The notes under the pieces: generated by a model | What the model was told of the DNA's origin: nothing | Databases searched by the model: none | What the model saw: the letters and a program-made list of their open reading frames with translations, nothing else | Translations under genes and position numbers: made by a program | From: an uncultured Clostridia bacterium | Lineage (GTDB): Bacteria; Bacillota; Clostridia; UBA1381 | Reading direction: 5' to 3' | Length of the DNA stretch: 36,949 nt | NCBI GenBank assembly: GCA_947631085.1 | Contig: CANRJY010000020.1 | Span: forward strand, 1-36,949 | Part shown: positions 8,114 to 14,996 of the stretch, piece by piece | Numbering within the stretch: the stretch's first letter is position 1 | How the letters are laid out: each line of letters begins with the position of its first letter

Positions 8114-9406
8114 ATGTCAGACGGCGGAGCATTTTTCAGCGCATTTCTAACCGTTTTCAGCATATTGCTGCAGGCTATTTCTCTTCCGATAGGCATATAC
8201 TATGTAATCGTGGGGCTTTGCGGATTTTTGCCGATAAAGGATAAAAAACCTGCACTGTCGGATAAAATCAACACCTTTGCGCTTGTAATATCTGCGCATG
8301 ACGAGGAAGCCGTTATCGCGAATATGGTCTCGTCGCTCAAAGCCCTTGATTATCCGTCGGAGGCTTACGACATATTCGTAATTGCCGATAACTGCGGCGA
8401 CAACACCGCCGAGGCGGCAAGAGATGCGGGGGCGATAGTGTTTGAGCGCTTTGATCCACACAAGCGCGGCAAAGGTCACGCGCTCGAGTGGATGTTTGAA
8501 AAGCTGTTCCGTATGGAAAAGCGATACGACTATGTTTCCGTTTTCGACGCGGATAATCTCGTGGATCCGGGCTATCTCAAGGCGATGAACCGCAAGGCGA
8601 ACCAGGGCTTTAACGTTGTGCAGGGCTTTCTCGACAGCAAAAATCCGTACGATTCGTGGATAACGGCGGCGTATTCGTACTGCTTTTGGTCGATAAACCG
8701 CACGTTTCAGCTTTCGCGGTACAAGCTGGGGCTTTGCTGCGAGCTGTCCGGCACCGGCTTTATAATATCTCTGGACACGCTTCGGCGCTACGGCTGGCGC
8801 GCGACCTGCCTTACAGAGGATATGGAATTTACGATGCAAATGTGCTTTAACGACGAAAAGGTCGCGTTTGCCTACGACGCGGTCGTGTTCGACGAAAAGC
8901 CGCTCACCCTCGCTCAGTCGTGGCGGCAGCGCAAGCGCTGGATGCAGGGACACTGCGATGTGGCTTCGCGGTATTTTACCAAGCTTATAAAAAAAGGCGT
9001 CAAGGAGCGCAAATTCAGCTGCATAGACTGCGCCGTGTATCTTATTCAGCCGATAAGAATAATCGCGGTGGGAATAATTACGTTTTTCGCGTATGTTCAG
9101 ACATTTTATCCCGAAGGCAACCTCGGATTTATACAGATCTCGTATCTGTTCGGGAACTCGTGGTTATGGACGGCGATCGTAATATTCCAAATGCTGTATA
9201 TGCCGTTTGTGATTTTATACGAGCGGCGGGAAATATCGCTCAAAATGGTATGGTATTATTTTACTTATATGTACTATAATCTGACATGGGTGCCTATCGC
9301 GATACAAGGATTTTTCAACCGCAACAAGACGGAATGGTCGCACACGAAGCACACACGGACTATCTCCATTGACGAGCTGAACAGCATGAGGCAGAGACGC
9401 GTTTGA
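8114..9406 (+). CDS. Membrane-bound family 2 glycosyltransferase (processive, cellulose/hyaluronan synthase-like)
   Basis: A 430-residue polysaccharide synthase-like enzyme. It has one hydrophobic N-terminal segment (about 8-38) and a cytoplasmic GT-A domain (about 55-290). Two or three C-terminal membrane segments follow (about 305-400). GT2 motifs occur in order: LVISAHDEEAVI, VIADNCGDNT (nucleotide), VFDADNLVDPG (DxD), CLTEDMEFT (catalytic base TED), and Q272-x2-R-W276 in WRQRKRWMQGH. The QxxRW motif marks processive synthases, so a chain-forming exopolysaccharide enzyme is inferred; the sugar is unknown. RBS GGGGGT is seven bases before ATG. There is no PilZ domain or accessory synthase gene nearby. 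Confidence 0.88.
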   Translation: MSDGGAFFSAFLTVFSILLQAISLPIGIYYVIVGLCGFLPIKDKKPALSDKINTFALVISAHDEEAVIANMVSSLKALDYPSEAYDIFVIADNCGDNTAEAARDAGAIVFERFDPHKRGKGHALEWMFEKLFRMEKRYDYVSVFDADNLVDPGYLKAMNRKANQGFNVVQGFLDSKNPYDSWITAAYSYCFWSINRTFQLSRYKLGLCCELSGTGFIISLDTLRRYGWRATCLTEDMEFTMQMCFNDEKVAFAYDAVVFDEKPLTLAQSWRQRKRWMQGHCDVASRYFTKLIKKGVKERKFSCIDCAVYLIQPIRIIAVGIITFFAYVQTFYPEGNLGFIQISYLFGNSWLWTAIVIFQMLYMPFVILYERREISLKMVWYYFTYMYYNLTWVPIAIQGFFNRNKTEWSHTKHTRTISIDELNSMRQRRV

Positions 9407-9505
9407 CCAGTTTTGACCGTAATGCGCGGAACAACGCATTTTCTGTCAATATTTTACAGCCGCACGCGGAAGCGTGATGAAAATCAAACAGGATAATTTT
9501 AATAG

Positions 9506-9536
9506 GGAAATCGTATATTTTGCGGTTTCCTTTTTT
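9506..9536 (+). terminator. Intrinsic terminator downstream of the glycosyltransferase gene
   Basis: GGAAATCG (9506-9513) pairs with CGGTTTCC (9523-9530) with one G-U pair, followed by six T residues. Confidence 0.7.
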
Positions 9537-9599
9537 ATCCCGGTCGATATAAAAATCGCGTTAAACGGCATGACAGCGCGGTTTATCGCCTTTCAGGAC

Positions 9600-9647
9600 A
9601 CGGTATATATTGTGTTGTAACATAAATGTAAACACAATATATAGTAT
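9600..9647 (+). promoter_or_regulatory. Two NrdR boxes upstream of nrdDG
   Basis: Two copies of the 16-bp palindromic NrdR box (consensus acaCwAtATaTwGtgt) lie at 9600-9615 (14/16 matches) and 9632-9647 (15/16). Their starts are 32 bp apart, about three helical turns, the paired layout known for this ATP/dATP-sensing repressor of ribonucleotide reductase operons. They lie just upstream of the nrdD promoter. No nrdR gene is in the window. Confidence 0.85.
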
Positions 9648-9664
9648 TTTTAACAAAAAACCCC

Positions 9665-9693
9665 TTGCAAAATAAAATCAAGTGTGGTATTAT
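9665..9693 (+). promoter_or_regulatory. Sigma-A promoter of nrdDG
   Basis: TTGCAA (9665-9670), a 17-bp spacer, TATTAT (9688-9693). The transcription start falls near 9700, which excludes the upstream GTG at 9684 as the nrdD start. Confidence 0.7.
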
Positions 9694-9725
9694 TGAATGC
9701 AGATACGAAAAGGGGATGTACTGAA

Positions 9726-11909
9726 ATGAAAATTATAAAGAGAAACGGTTCTGAGGTAACATTTGACGCCGAAAAAATAAGAGCGGCGGTAAGCAAGGCA
9801 AAATATGCCGGCGACCATCAGGACGAGCTTACCGAGCGGGACATAGACGAAATAGCGCGCTCGGTCGAGGAATACTGCGCGCATATGCACCGCGCTTTGT
9901 CCGTCGAGGAGATCCAGGAGCTGGTGGAAACTCAAATCATGAGCCACGGCGCGTTCGAGATTGCGAAGCGCTATATCCGCTTCCGCTTCACGCGTAACCT
10001 CGTCAGAAAGACAAACACGACGGACAATCAGATTTTAAGCCTCCTGGAGTGCGACAACGAGGAGGTCAAGCAGGAGAACTCGAACAAGAACCCGACCGTC
10101 AACAGCGTTCAGCGCGACTACATGGCGGGCGAGGTCAGCAAGGATATAACCGAAAGACTGCTCCTGCCCGAGGATGTGGTTGCCGCGCACAAGAACGGCA
10201 TTATCCATTTCCATGACTCCGACTATTTCGCTCAGCATATGCACAACTGCGATCTCGTAAACTTAGAGGATATGCTCCAAAACGGCACCGTCATAAGCGA
10301 GACGATGATAGAGCGTCCGCACTCGTTCTCAACCGCCTGCAATATCGCGACGCAGATTATCGCGCAGGTCGCGAGTAACCAGTACGGCGGACAGAGCATA
10401 AGCCTGACGCATCTTATCCCGTTTGTCGACGTGTCGAGACAGACGATAAGAAAACAGCTTCTGAGCGAGTTTGAGCAGATAGGCGCCGAATGCTCCGAGG
10501 AAAACCTCAGCGAGCTCGTGGAAAAGCGTTTAAAGCTCGAAATACGCCGCGGCGTTCAGACGATACAGTATCAGCTCGTAACTCTGATGACAACGAACGG
10601 TCAGGCGCCGTTTGTCACGATATTTATGTATCTCGGCGAAGCGCGCAGTGCGAGAGAAAAGGCTGATTTGGCGCTCGTTATCGAGGAAATGCTCAATCAG
10701 CGTATCGAGGGTGTAAAGAACGAGGCGGGCGTATGGATAACTCCGGCGTTCCCGAAGCTCATCTATGTGCTCGAGGAGGACAATATCCGCGAGGACGCGC
10801 CGTATTGGTACCTTACCGAGCTTGCCGCAAAATGCACCGCGAAGCGCATGGTTCCCGACTACATATCGGAAAAAATGATGCTTCGTCTTAAGATTGATAA
10901 AAACGGCGACGGCAACTGCTATACCTGCATGGGCTGCCGCAGCTTCTTAACTCCGTACGTTGACGAAAACGGAAAGCCGAAATATTACGGACGCTTCAAT
11001 CAGGGCGTTGTCACGATAAACCTTGTGGACGTTGCCTGCACGGCTATCGAAAACGGCGGCGACGAGAAGAAGTTTTGGGAAACTCTCGACGAGCGTTTGG
11101 AGCTGTGCCACCGCGCGCTGCGCTGCCGTCACGAGCGTCTTGTCGGAACGCTTTCCGACGTCGCTCCGATTTTATGGCAGCACGGAGCGCTTGCGAGACT
11201 TGAAAAGGGCGAGCCTATCACGAAGCTCCTCTACGGCGGATATTCCACGATTTCTTTGGGATATGCGGGACTTTGGGAATGTGTTTACGAGGTCACGGGC
11301 AAAAAGCTCACCGAGCCGGAGGGCGAAAAATTCGGTCTTGAGGTCATGCGCGCTCTCAACGCCGCCTGCAAAAAGTGGAGGGAAGCTGAAAATATCGACT
11401 ATTCTCTCTACGGAACGCCGCTTGAGTCCACAACATATAAGTTTGCGAAAAGCCTTCAGAAGCGCTTCGGCATAATCGAGGGCGTAACGGATAAGAACTA
11501 TATAACAAATTCATATCATATCCACGTTACCGAGCCGATAGACGCGTTCTCGAAGCTCGAAAAGGAAGCCCGTTTCCAGGAGCTTTCTCCGGGCGGAGCG
11601 ATAAGCTATATCGAGGTGCCGAATATGCAGAACAACATTCCGGCTGTTCTCGAGGTCATTAAGTTCCTCTACGACCACATCATGTACGCGGAGCTCAACA
11701 CCAAGAGCGATTACTGCCAGGTATGCGGCTACGACGGCGAGATACAGATCGTCAATGAGGACGACAAGCTCATATGGGAATGTCCCAACTGCCATAACCA
11801 CGACCAGGATAAGATGAACGTCGCGCGCCGCACCTGCGGATATATCGGAACGCAGTTCTGGAACCAGGGACGCACTCAGGAAATCAAGGAAAGGGTACTT
11901 CATCTGTAA
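9726..11909 (+). CDS. nrdD: Anaerobic (class III) ribonucleoside-triphosphate reductase
   Basis: Makes deoxyribonucleotides without oxygen using a glycyl radical. The 727 residues start MKIIKRNGSEVTFDAEKI, an ATP-cone allosteric domain (about 1-92). The ten-stranded barrel follows (VNSVQRDYMAGEVSKD, HDSDYF, TTNGQAPFVTIF, CYTCMGCRS). The C-terminus has a zinc site, C-x2-C (CQVCGY) plus C-x2-C (CPNCHN), and the glycyl radical loop RRTCGYIGTQFWNQGR with the radical Gly near 705. The ATG at 9726 is chosen because AAAAGGGG precedes it and the promoter lies downstream of the earlier in-frame GTG. It is regulated by the NrdR boxes upstream. Its stop overlaps the nrdG start by one base. Confidence 0.97.
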   Translation: MKIIKRNGSEVTFDAEKIRAAVSKAKYAGDHQDELTERDIDEIARSVEEYCAHMHRALSVEEIQELVETQIMSHGAFEIAKRYIRFRFTRNLVRKTNTTDNQILSLLECDNEEVKQENSNKNPTVNSVQRDYMAGEVSKDITERLLLPEDVVAAHKNGIIHFHDSDYFAQHMHNCDLVNLEDMLQNGTVISETMIERPHSFSTACNIATQIIAQVASNQYGGQSISLTHLIPFVDVSRQTIRKQLLSEFEQIGAECSEENLSELVEKRLKLEIRRGVQTIQYQLVTLMTTNGQAPFVTIFMYLGEARSAREKADLALVIEEMLNQRIEGVKNEAGVWITPAFPKLIYVLEEDNIREDAPYWYLTELAAKCTAKRMVPDYISEKMMLRLKIDKNGDGNCYTCMGCRSFLTPYVDENGKPKYYGRFNQGVVTINLVDVACTAIENGGDEKKFWETLDERLELCHRALRCRHERLVGTLSDVAPILWQHGALARLEKGEPITKLLYGGYSTISLGYAGLWECVYEVTGKKLTEPEGEKFGLEVMRALNAACKKWREAENIDYSLYGTPLESTTYKFAKSLQKRFGIIEGVTDKNYITNSYHIHVTEPIDAFSKLEKEARFQELSPGGAISYIEVPNMQNNIPAVLEVIKFLYDHIMYAELNTKSDYCQVCGYDGEIQIVNEDDKLIWECPNCHNHDQDKMNVARRTCGYIGTQFWNQGRTQEIKERVLHL

Positions 11910-12394
11910 TGAATTACTGTGAAATCAAAAACTATGACATAGCAAACGGGGAGGGCGTTCGCGTCTCCCTGTTTGTGTCGGGCTGCACCCACCGCTGCAA
12001 GGGCTGCTTTAACGAGATAGCCTGGGACTTCGGCGCGGGCGAGCCTTTTACCGAGGAAACCGAGGAAATGCTTTTGGATATGCTCAATAAGCCGTACATA
12101 AACGGTTTGACCTTGCTCGGCGGAGAACCGTTCGAGCCGTCCAACCAGCGTCGTCTTACCCCGTTTTTAAAGCGCGTAAGAGCGCGTTTCCCGAACAAAA
12201 ACATCTGGTGCTACACCGGCTACACCTACGAAACCGACCTGCTCGGCGACAGCCGCGCGCGCTGCGAATGTACCGACGAGATGCTGTCCATGATAGACGT
12301 GCTCGTGGACGGGGAATTTATAGAGGCTCAAAAGGATATTTCACTCGCCTTCCGAGGTTCGCGAAATCAGCGGATATTGAGGCTTAAACAATGA
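11909..12394 (+). CDS. nrdG: Anaerobic ribonucleotide reductase-activating radical SAM enzyme
   Basis: Installs the glycyl radical on NrdD using SAM and a 4Fe-4S cluster. Residues C26-x3-C30-x2-C33 (GCTHRCKGC) bind the cluster, and LTLLGGEPF is the GGE SAM motif. At 161 residues it is typical for NrdG. It starts at the overlap TAATG with nrdD, so translation is coupled and the two proteins are made in step. A strong terminator follows 46 bp downstream. Confidence 0.96.
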   Translation: MNYCEIKNYDIANGEGVRVSLFVSGCTHRCKGCFNEIAWDFGAGEPFTEETEEMLLDMLNKPYINGLTLLGGEPFEPSNQRRLTPFLKRVRARFPNKNIWCYTGYTYETDLLGDSRARCECTDEMLSMIDVLVDGEFIEAQKDISLAFRGSRNQRILRLKQ

Positions 12395-12440
12395 TATACT
12401 CTCACATTGTTTTTATCAAATCTGACGCGGAATAAAAATA

Positions 12441-12472
12441 AAGGCGCATAAACTCACGTTTATGCGCCTTTT
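12441..12472 (+). terminator. Strong terminator after nrdDG (and original tRNA-Thr 3' flank)
   Basis: Perfect 13-bp stem AAGGCGCATAAAC / GTTTATGCGCCTT with a TCAC loop and flanking A and T runs, able to act in both directions. The sequence GGCGCATAAAC recurs at 16076-16086 at the same distance from the intact tRNA, so this was probably the tRNA-Thr terminator before the element integrated. Confidence 0.85.
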
Positions 12473-12474
12473 CG

Positions 12475-12521
12475 TGGAGCTGGTAATGGGACTCGAACCC
12501 GCGACCTGCGCATTACGAATG
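12475..12521. repeat. attL: 47-bp duplicate of the tRNA-Thr 3' half
   Basis: Identical over 47 bases to 16109-16155, the tRNA-Thr(CGT) segment from the anticodon stem through the 3' CCA. Beyond 12521 the match stops (AGTAATTT here, CGCTGCTC in the tRNA). This is the far attachment site of the element between them. Confidence 0.9.
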
Positions 12522-12812
12522 AGTAATTTCTTTTTTTATGTCGTTTTATCTCATCCCATAAAACCGCATAACAGAGCCATTTATCTGATATTTCATTTTA
12601 TTTCGTTTGATAATATTAAGCCTCATTTTATCACAATAAAGGACAAATAAAGGACAAAAATTTGAAGCAGTAAACCGCCATGGCAAAATGAATATAACAA
12701 ACCGCCGCCGCAAAAGATAAAATCCCTCACAACGGCGGCTTGCTTATTGTATCACAAAACACTCGTTTTGCCTGAATTAGTATGCGGCATACATGAACCG
12801 CCGCAAACAGGT
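12522..12812. other. Left non-coding end of the element
   Basis: There is no convincing gene in 291 bp. It holds the 28-bp arm-like repeat at 12634-12661. A GC-rich inverted repeat near 12700-12745 (CCGCCGCCGC / GGCGGC) may terminate the minus-strand operon. This is where an integrase gene end would normally lie next to att, but the reading frames are short and stop-rich. Confidence 0.55.
12634..12661. repeat. Arm-type direct repeat, left copy
   Basis: A 28-bp sequence identical to 16016-16043, built of two tandem units (AATAAAGGACAA, ATAAAGGACAAA). Each element end carries one copy, 112 bp (left) and 65 bp (right) inside the att sites. This placement suits the arm-binding sites of a tyrosine integrase. 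That role is inferred. Confidence 0.65.
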
Positions 12813-13217
12813 TTAATAATCCTCGTTCTTCATATAGTCCATATGGCGGCGATAGCGGCGGGGAATGTTTATCGGAACGTCATAGCCGACAGACTTTAAA
12901 AACTTCGTTATCGTGTCTACTCCATCACCGAAAAACTGAGCGATACGCCGTTCCTTGTTCTTTATACCTTTGTAATCCGGCGGACATACGAAAGTCCAGT
13001 CTGCGCCCTCGTTATCGAATATGATCTGGAAATACTCGTCGATGTTGTATTTGTTCAGAGCCTTCGCAAGAAGTATATGATGTTCGCAGCCCTCGTCGAG
13101 CAGAGACACTACTGCGTGCGAGCCGTCATGCGCGATTACGGCGATAAGCGGCTCACTGTCGTGGTTTATAAATTCATGCTGTTCTTCATCGGAGCCGTAA
13201 TACTTTTTGATTTCCAT
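12813..13217 (-). CDS. Element-borne hypothetical protein
   Basis: A soluble 134-residue protein beginning MEIKKYYGSDEEQHEFIN. It has a His/Asp-containing core (PLIAVIAHDGSHAVVSLLDE, EHHILLAKAL) and a conserved-looking end (NIPRRYRRHMDYM). It has no signal peptide, membrane helix or recognisable catalytic motif. I do not recognise a named family, though the general pattern recalls unnamed proteins on Firmicutes mobile elements. RBS GGAAAGGA is nine bases upstream. It is the last gene of a three-gene minus-strand set, 38 bp behind the RHH-like gene at 13256. Confidence 0.75.
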   Translation of the reverse strand: MEIKKYYGSDEEQHEFINHDSEPLIAVIAHDGSHAVVSLLDEGCEHHILLAKALNKYNIDEYFQIIFDNEGADWTFVCPPDYKGIKNKERRIAQFFGDGVDTITKFLKSVGYDVPINIPRRYRRHMDYMKNEDY

Positions 13218-13255
13218 TTTGTAAATCCTTTCCGTTAGTTATTCGCTCACTTTTA

Positions 13256-13510
13256 CTATAAATCAATCTCATTCCCCGTATCAGCCTCATATTTCGCCTT
13301 GACAGCCTTTTTCACATATCCGTTAATACTTTCATTATCGGCTTTCGCGGCGGCTTCTATAAGCGATTTCGCGCCTTTTTTTAAACGTAATGGCATTGTA
13401 TCGTAGTATGGTTCTGCTTTGGGAACGAATTTTATTAATACTTTGTATATTGTGTCGGTGTCAGCCTCGTTGAGTAAATCAATCAGGCTGTGCAATACTG
13501 CTTTTTCCAT
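13256..13510 (-). CDS. Ribbon-helix-helix-like protein, antitoxin/CopG type
   Basis: An 84-residue protein. The second half fits the RHH fold: a short strand (TMPLRLKKGAKSLIEAAAK) followed by two helices (DNESINGYVKKAVKAKYEAD), as in Arc/CopG and HicB-tail DNA-binding domains. The first 38 residues (MEKAVLHSLIDLLNEADTDT...) form an extra helical segment of unknown use. RBS AAAGGGG precedes ATG by eight bases. It lies 13 bp after a second RHH-like gene, with no toxin of the RelE/HicA type beside it. It is therefore more likely a regulator or orphan antitoxin than half of a standard pair. Confidence 0.75.
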   Translation of the reverse strand: MEKAVLHSLIDLLNEADTDTIYKVLIKFVPKAEPYYDTMPLRLKKGAKSLIEAAAKADNESINGYVKKAVKAKYEADTGNEIDL

Positions 13511-13523
13511 GCATACAACCCCT

Positions 13524-13727
13524 TTATTCCGCCTTGCCGCGCTTAATATCCTTCAGCGCGGGTATTTCCGCCTCTAACAGCTCGTTTACAAGACCGTTGG
13601 TAGATTTACCTTTCGAGGCGGCATATTCTTTTATAATGGCTTTTCCGCCCTTTTTTACCTGTATTCTCAAATCATCATATGTTTTCTTTGCATATGCGTT
13701 TTTAATTTCTGCTTTAGTTTTTGCCAT
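13524..13727 (-). CDS. Ribbon-helix-helix-like DNA-binding protein
   Basis: A 67-residue protein starting MAKTKAEIKNAYAKKTYDD; AGGTGAT sits just upstream, so the longer frame to 13787 is rejected. LRIQVKKGGKAIIKEYAASK and then GKSTNGLVNELLEAEI form the RHH strand and two helices, and dimers of this fold read operators in the major groove. It is first in a minus-strand operon with the RHH-like gene at 13256 and the orphan at 12813. It is transcribed away from a strong plus-strand promoter 21 bp beyond its start. It may bind the ACATGTACATGT palindromes at 14072-14149; that is inference. Confidence 0.75.
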   Translation of the reverse strand: MAKTKAEIKNAYAKKTYDDLRIQVKKGGKAIIKEYAASKGKSTNGLVNELLEAEIPALKDIKRGKAE

Positions 13728-13747
13728 ATTATCACCTAAACTTTCAC

Positions 13748-13776
13748 TTGACAAATCTGTTGATATGTGATATAGT
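13748..13776 (+). promoter_or_regulatory. Near-consensus promoter of a non-coding transcript
   Basis: TTGACA (13748-13753), a 17-bp spacer, TATAGT (13771-13776): the best promoter match in the element. No open reading frame with a usable start follows before the terminator at 13840-13880. Confidence 0.75.
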
Positions 13777-13782
13777 TTAGAT

Positions 13783-13880
13783 AACAAAGGAGCGATTTTA
13801 GCCGTTCCGCTAAGTAAACGTTTTGTTAGTTAAACTAACATAAGCCGTCCCTATGGCGATACGGGGCGGCTTATTTTCTT
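13783..13880 (+). ncRNA. Candidate small antisense RNA of about 95 nt
   Basis: It starts about seven bases after the -10 box and ends at an intrinsic terminator: arms 13840-13851 and 13863-13874 (12 bp, one G-U), then a T-rich tail. A second hairpin at 13824-13840 has perfect 8-bp arms (TGTTAGTT/AACTAACA). There is an RBS-like AAAGGAG but no start codon at the right distance. The RNA converges on the small peptide gene at 13871-13945 and is complementary to its stop codon and 3' untranslated region. This is the layout of Bacillus type I antitoxins such as RatA and SR4. Confidence 0.5.
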
Positions 13881-13945
13881 ATGTTTTTTATTATTTCTAA
13901 GATAATTGCAAGTTCAATTATCTGCAGAATGATATTCATATCCAT
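13871..13945 (-). CDS. 24-residue hydrophobic peptide, candidate type I toxin
   Basis: Encodes a peptide beginning MDMNIILQIIE and ending ILEIIKNIRK: nearly all Ile/Leu with two Glu and a Lys/Arg tail, able to form one membrane helix. A very strong RBS (AAAGGGGGT, six bases before ATG) sits in a 5' leader with hairpins, including ACAGA-GAAA-TCTGT at 14007-14020 (minus-strand reading). Type I toxins of the TxpA/Fst kind are small hydrophobic peptides with charged tails, on messages overlapped at the 3' end by an antisense RNA; all three features are present. No sequence match to a named toxin could be tested. It could also be a short leader or a chance frame, though the RBS argues against chance. 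Confidence 0.5.
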   Translation of the reverse strand: MDMNIILQIIELAIILEIIKNIRK

Positions 13946-14051
13946 AAGCAGACCCCCTTTGCAAGAGAGTCGGAACAGCCGCCGCCGCTCCTGTTATCAA
14001 GGTCACACAGATTTCTCTGTCACCTACAGTTAATTCCTTAACTGCAATTAT

Positions 14052-14080
14052 ATTATAACATATATTTCATAACATGTACA
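14052..14080 (-). promoter_or_regulatory. Promoter reading towards the small hydrophobic peptide
   Basis: Minus strand: TGTACA (14075-14080), a 17-bp spacer ending TGT (extended -10), and TATAAT (14052-14057). The -35 lies inside the first ACATGTACATGT palindrome, so a bound repressor would block it. The leader to the peptide ATG is about 100 nt. Confidence 0.5.
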
Positions 14081-14149
14081 TGTACAAAATATATAAAAAT
14101 ACATGTACATGTTTGTATATTGTGCATATTGATTTATACATGTACATGT
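14072..14149. promoter_or_regulatory. Three identical 12-bp palindromic operators (ACATGTACATGT)
   Basis: Exact copies at 14072-14083, 14101-14112 and 14138-14149, each a tandem of two ACATGT units and itself palindromic. The first overlaps the -35 of the leftward promoter. The third fills the spacer of the rightward promoter between -35 and -10. Three perfect copies in 78 bp, placed on both promoters, indicate a shared autoregulatory operator for a dimeric repressor encoded in the element, most likely one of the RHH proteins. The repressor assignment is inference. Confidence 0.75.
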
Positions 14150-14157
14150 AGTATAAT
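14129..14157 (+). promoter_or_regulatory. Promoter of the HIRAN gene, with operator in the spacer
   Basis: TTGATT (14129-14134), a 17-bp spacer that contains the third ACATGTACATGT, and TATAAT (14152-14157). Confidence 0.65.
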
Positions 14158-14206
14158 ACAATCAAGAGGTAAGGGAAACGACCTCGAACGAAAGGAGTTG
14201 AACAAA

Positions 14207-14650
14207 ATGACAAACATTACAGAAATCCGCCGTAGAGTTGCGACTATGGCGAACCGTTTAAAGAAAATGGGATTGACTTTATCGGCGGCGTTCAAGCGTG
14301 CATGGCGGCTTATCAAGGGCAAAGCGATCGATACGAAGGTTGCCGGAGTTACAAAGGGCAATCGTCAGCGGGCGCTGCACCGCATATTGACCGCATATCG
14401 CCCCGAACAGGTGAGCGTGAAGCTACAGCGTGACCGCGCGAATCTGCACGATAACAACGCCGTCAAGGTGCTTGTATCGGTGAACGGCTCGGAGGATTAC
14501 CACATGGGCTATATACCGCGAAATCTCGCGTATGTCGCGGCGGCTCTTATGGATAAGGGACTGAACCCTGCCGCCTCGTTCAAAGCGGTACGCGGGCATT
14601 ACGCGCCGTATATGAATTACGGAGCGGTAATCACGTTAAAGCTTGCGTAA
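14207..14650 (+). CDS. HIRAN-domain protein of the element
   Basis: A 147-residue protein from the ATG at 14207 (AAAGGAG nine bases upstream); the longer frame to 14120 crosses the promoter and is rejected. The N-terminal part has a helical basic segment (MANRLKKMGLTLSAAFKRAWRLIKGKA) like that in many Firmicutes conjugative-element and phage proteins. The C-terminal half is a HIRAN domain, about residues 48-147: LQRDRANLHDNNAVKVLV, then MGYIPRNLAYVAAALMDKG. HIRAN binds 3' single-stranded DNA ends in HLTF-like repair helicases, and stand-alone bacterial copies are common on mobile DNA with unknown roles. It is regulated by the palindromic operators upstream. Confidence 0.8.
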   Translation: MTNITEIRRRVATMANRLKKMGLTLSAAFKRAWRLIKGKAIDTKVAGVTKGNRQRALHRILTAYRPEQVSVKLQRDRANLHDNNAVKVLVSVNGSEDYHMGYIPRNLAYVAAALMDKGLNPAASFKAVRGHYAPYMNYGAVITLKLA

Positions 14651-14659
14651 AAAGAAAAT

Positions 14660-14690
14660 GCCTTGTATAAGCCGCAAACTTATACAAGGC
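14660..14690. terminator. Hairpin after the HIRAN gene
   Basis: Perfect 12-bp arms GCCTTGTATAAG / CTTATACAAGGC with a 7-base loop, but no U-tract after it. It could be a weak terminator or a 3' stabilising structure. The rest of the gap to 14793 has GC-rich repeats (AAGCGGCGG ... CCGCCGCC) and no gene. Confidence 0.5.
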
Positions 14691-14793
14691 GGTACACCCA
14701 CCGACAAGCGGCGGCTCCTGCATTGATTTATAGCAACATCATTGTATCATATCCGCCGCCTTAAGTCAAGATTTATTCGGAGGATTTTATAAA

Positions 14794-14985
14794 ATGGGAA
14801 TGAGAAGCAAAGCAGTATCAACACAGATACAAGAAAGACAATGGAAGCAAACACCAAAGGAAAGCGACTACAGATATTTTAAGCGATTGTTACAAGATTT
14901 TTACATAACGCTTGAAATTCCATTGTTTAATACATACAAGGATTTATATACATGGGTTCACGAACAAATAAATAATTCAAGATAG
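14794..14985 (+). CDS. Small hypothetical protein, element-borne
   Basis: A 63-residue protein starting MGMRSKAVSTQIQERQWKQ, with RBS CGGAGG nine to ten bases before ATG. It is polar and aromatic-rich (DYRYFKRLLQDFYITLEIP), with no membrane segment or cysteine motif. It uses A/T-rich codons unlike the flanking housekeeping genes, consistent with recent acquisition. It ends 11 bp before the next small gene and the two are probably one operon. No family is recognised. Confidence 0.6.
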   Translation: MGMRSKAVSTQIQERQWKQTPKESDYRYFKRLLQDFYITLEIPLFNTYKDLYTWVHEQINNSR

Positions 14986-14996
14986 GAGTGAGAATA

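Noticed and set aside
8147..8953. 268-codon minus-strand frame
   Set aside because: Antisense of the glycosyltransferase, which carries all GT2 motifs in order.
12475..12521. A second tRNA gene at the left att
   Set aside because: Only the 3' half is present; the D-arm and 5' acceptor strand are missing, so it is an attachment-site copy.
13783..13880. Leader peptide after the strong plus-strand promoter
   Set aside because: AAAGGAG is followed by no ATG, GTG or TTG at a usable distance.
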